Assembly (NCBI GenBank): GCA_937892095.1
Contig: CALAVC010000245.1
Location: forward strand, 1-8,692
Origin: an uncultured Bacteroidales bacterium
GTDB lineage: Bacteria > Bacteroidota > Bacteroidia > Bacteroidales > Marinilabiliaceae
DNA: 8,692 bases
Direction of reading: 5' to 3'
In this document: in pieces, positions 7,042 to 8,692 of the stretch
Numbering within the stretch: the first letter of the stretch is position 1
How the letters are laid out: every line of letters begins with the position of its first letter
Program-made: the position numbers and the translations under genes
Notes under the pieces: model-generated
Database searches by the model: none
Told to the model about the DNA's origin: nothing
Seen by the model: only the letters and a program-made list of their open reading frames with translations

Positions 7042-8532
7042 TTATTTTATGCTATGATTTTCGTGTCCTTCAACATATATTGCACTAAGTGGGCGCGAAG
7101 GACAAAGATTTTCGCACGCACCGCAACCTATACATCTTTCTTCGTTTACGGCTGGCACGAAAACTTTTTTGCCTTGCTCATTTTCTATTTCAACCATTTG
7201 TATGGCACCTGCGGGGCAATGGCGTGCACAATTGCCACAACTGACATCATCAGTCAGCACGACACAGAGCTCTTTTACCCACACTGCATGCCCTATTCGT
7301 GTCGAAGACTTATCTTCTTTGCTGATGGGCTTTATGGCCCCTGCAGGGCAAACTTGCGAACAACGATTACATTCGGGACGACAATACCCTCTTTCGTAGC
7401 TCATTGTGGGTTGCATTAGGTGCAATAGATCTGTCGATGGTCGGAGTACACCATTGGGGCATTGTGCTACGCATAGCTGACAAGCGGTGCAGTGTGCAGA
7501 GAAATTGCGCAGACTTTCAGCACCCGGCGGAACAATGGGTGTCTCCCTATGCGGTGCTACTTTTTCTTTTATGACAGTCAGCCCACCATCAACAAGTTTG
7601 TCTTTTTGAGCACTTGCCACGCTTGCTGCCGTCATGCCAATCATGGTTAAAAATGTTCTACGTTCCGACGTTTCTTGTTTGTTAACTATGCTTTCCGTCG
7701 CAACGTTTCTCTTCTTACGAAAAGTGTACGATATGGCTCCTTTAGGACAAATTCCTGTACAATTAAAGCATGCCACGCAACGACTATGGTCTATTTCCTT
7801 ATTACCCTTGATGTCTATGCACGAGGCTTTACAATTTCGCTCGCATTTGCGACAACTAATACATTTTTCCTTATCAATGATTGGAGCAAGAACAGAGAAT
7901 TTTGATAGCGTCCCAAGTATTGTACCAACGGGACAAATCGTGTTACAATAAGTACGTCCATTTCGCCAAGCAAGAACAGCAACAACAACAAATGTTATCG
8001 ATGCGACTACGAATGTGGGTAATGAACGTATCCAAACGTCGGTTTGCGATATGGCATAGCTATTATGAGCTTCGGCATAGTCTGCCAAGTAGTTTGAAAT
8101 TATACCATATAGTGGTGCGAACAGATTTTGCGCAATTCGCCCAAATGAACTATATGGTGCTACGAGAGCCACGAGTGCATTTGCTCCAAACAAAAAAACG
8201 ACAATACACACTCCGACCATAGCCCAACGAAGGGCTGTCTTGGCTTTCGAGTAAGAATAGCGATTTTTCTTTGCTTTGAGCCCCAAACGTGCAAACACGT
8301 CCTGCAAAATGCCCATAGGACAGATTACAGAGCAATATATTCGCCCCAAAACAAGTGTGATGACGACGAGAGCAATTAGCGTAATTATGCTTAGCGAAAA
8401 TAGTGCTGGCAGGAATTGGATTTTAGCTATCCAAGCAAGATTATTGTGCGCAAAGTCGCTTACGTCGATAAACAAAAAAGTGGCTGCAACAAGCATAAGA
8501 ATAGCAAACAGCCTACGTGTCTTTCGCAACAT
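7042..8532 (-). CDS. Membrane polyferredoxin: NapH-like and NapG-like halves fused
   Basis: A 496-residue electron-transfer protein. The N-terminal half matches NapH/YccM-type proteins: four membrane helices (about 8-25, 41-62, 104-125, 171-189), two CxxxCP motifs just after helices 2 and 4 (C67/C71, C196/C200), then two [4Fe-4S] motifs (C224-C234 and C252-C262), all predicted cytoplasmic. After a basic stretch (FRKKR, 271-275) comes an internal twin-arginine motif ERRTFL (290-295) with a short hydrophobic segment ending ASAQ (306-309). The C-terminal half then shows four more cluster motifs (C348-C358, C384-C395, C423/C432-C439, C467-C477), the four-cluster pattern of MauM/NapG proteins. NapGH pass electrons from menaquinol or ubiquinol to a periplasmic acceptor; here no NapA or NapB is nearby, and the next gene is an aldo/keto reductase, so that enzyme is the likely partner. 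Reductase activity itself is not expected. First gene of the operon; the start fits the basic N-terminus MLRKTRR. Confidence 0.9.
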   Translation of the reverse strand: MLRKTRRLFAILMLVAATFLFIDVSDFAHNNLAWIAKIQFLPALFSLSIITLIALVVITLVLGRIYCSVICPMGILQDVFARLGLKAKKNRYSYSKAKTALRWAMVGVCIVVFLFGANALVALVAPYSSFGRIAQNLFAPLYGIISNYLADYAEAHNSYAISQTDVWIRSLPTFVVASITFVVVAVLAWRNGRTYCNTICPVGTILGTLSKFSVLAPIIDKEKCISCRKCERNCKASCIDIKGNKEIDHSRCVACFNCTGICPKGAISYTFRKKRNVATESIVNKQETSERRTFLTMIGMTAASVASAQKDKLVDGGLTVIKEKVAPHRETPIVPPGAESLRNFSAHCTACQLCVAQCPNGVLRPSTDLLHLMQPTMSYERGYCRPECNRCSQVCPAGAIKPISKEDKSSTRIGHAVWVKELCVVLTDDVSCGNCARHCPAGAIQMVEIENEQGKKVFVPAVNEERCIGCGACENLCPSRPLSAIYVEGHENHSIK

Positions 8533-8562
8533 GAATATGCTTTCTTTGGTTTCTTATCTAAA

Positions 8563-8570
8563 CAAAGATA
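8563..8570 (-). promoter_or_regulatory. Predicted -7 element TATCTTTG for the polyferredoxin-reductase operon
   Basis: The minus strand reads TATCTTTG, an exact TAnnTTTG match, 30 bp before the ATG at 8532. No clear -33 TTTG lies at the usual distance; TTTTC about 13 bp upstream is too close. The leader contains AAAGAAAG about 8 bp before the start, a possible weak ribosome-binding stretch. Confidence 0.5.
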
Positions 8571-8603
8571 AAAATTCCACTTTGAAAACGTTACTTCATA
8601 CTG

Positions 8604-8636
8604 CGTTATATAGATGTGTTCTAACTTTATATAGCG
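8604..8636. repeat. Paired TTATATAG repeat / imperfect inverted repeat upstream of the Fe-S operon
   Basis: TTATATAG occurs at 8606-8613 and again at 8627-8634, start to start 21 bp, that is two helical turns. The same stretch also reads as an inverted repeat, CGTTATATA (8604-8612) against TATATAGCG (8628-8636), with one mismatch. It lies 35-75 bp upstream of the -7 element, where an operator could sit. In AT-rich DNA this may be chance. Confidence 0.3.
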
Positions 8637-8669
8637 TACCTGTTGGTTGAATTAAATTTTCGGTGCAAA

Positions 8670-8681
8670 AATTGCGCAATT
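8670..8681. promoter_or_regulatory. Perfect 12-bp palindrome AATTGCGCAATT, possible operator
   Basis: A perfect 12-bp palindrome with a GC core, 138 bp upstream of the polyferredoxin start and 12 bp from the window edge. It could be a dimeric regulator site for this operon or for a gene beyond the window. Only one copy was noticed, so the call is weak. Confidence 0.25.
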
Positions 8682-8692
8682 ACCTGATTTTG

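Noticed and set aside
7042..8532. Polyferredoxin as part of a periplasmic nitrate reductase (nap) cluster
   Set aside because: The fold is NapH/NapG-like, but no napA, napB, napC or napD is present and the operon partner is an aldo/keto reductase, so nitrate reduction is not supported.
1..8692. CRISPR array, tRNA or rRNA gene, insertion sequence, phage or toxin-antitoxin module
   Set aside because: No regularly spaced repeats, cloverleaf-like segment, transposase motif or terminal inverted repeats were seen, and nearly all of the DNA is filled by five ordinary genes.

Overview
The window looks like part of a chromosome from a carbohydrate-degrading member of the Bacteroidales, possibly Prevotella-like. 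The evidence is a multidomain pectin lyase ending in what appears to be a type IX secretion (Por) tail, a DUF4301-family protein (a family I know mainly from Bacteroidota), promoter -7 elements of the TAnnTTTG type, and no strong Shine-Dalgarno sequences. The genus is a guess. All five genes lie on the minus strand, so transcription runs from high to low coordinates.

Reading in the direction of transcription, 8692-8533 is an upstream region with a good -7 element, a 21-bp-spaced direct repeat and a perfect 12-bp palindrome. Two genes follow 20 bp apart: a membrane polyferredoxin (8532-7042) that looks like a NapH-type protein fused to a NapG-type protein, and an aldo/keto reductase with two C-terminal [4Fe-4S] motifs and a combined twin-arginine/lipoprotein signal (7021-5627). 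A strong hairpin (5597-5620) closes this operon. They look like a redox pair: a quinol- or ferredoxin-linked membrane electron carrier serving an exported reductase. The substrate is not visible.

A second unit begins at a -7 element at 5568-5575. It holds a DUF4301 protein (5532-4045) whose motifs resemble UDP-sugar pyrophosphorylases. Only 12 bp later comes a 1152-residue PL11 rhamnogalacturonan lyase (4032-574) made of signal peptide, lyase propeller, two Ig-like repeats, a LamG-like domain and a secretion tail. A hairpin plus T-tract (516-552) ends this unit. A secreted alpha/beta-hydrolase (esterase type) starts at 480 from its own -7 element and runs off the window edge just at its nucleophile motif.

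The lyase and esterase fit extracellular pectin breakdown: the lyase cuts the rhamnogalacturonan-I backbone and the esterase could remove acyl groups. No SusC/SusD pair, regulator or transporter is in view, so a full polysaccharide utilization locus is not shown. I saw no rRNA or tRNA gene, CRISPR array, insertion sequence or phage gene. The most interesting points are the one-polypeptide NapH-NapG fusion with an internal Tat-type signal, its pairing with an exported Fe-S aldo/keto reductase, and the tight linkage of a DUF4301 gene with a secreted pectin lyase.
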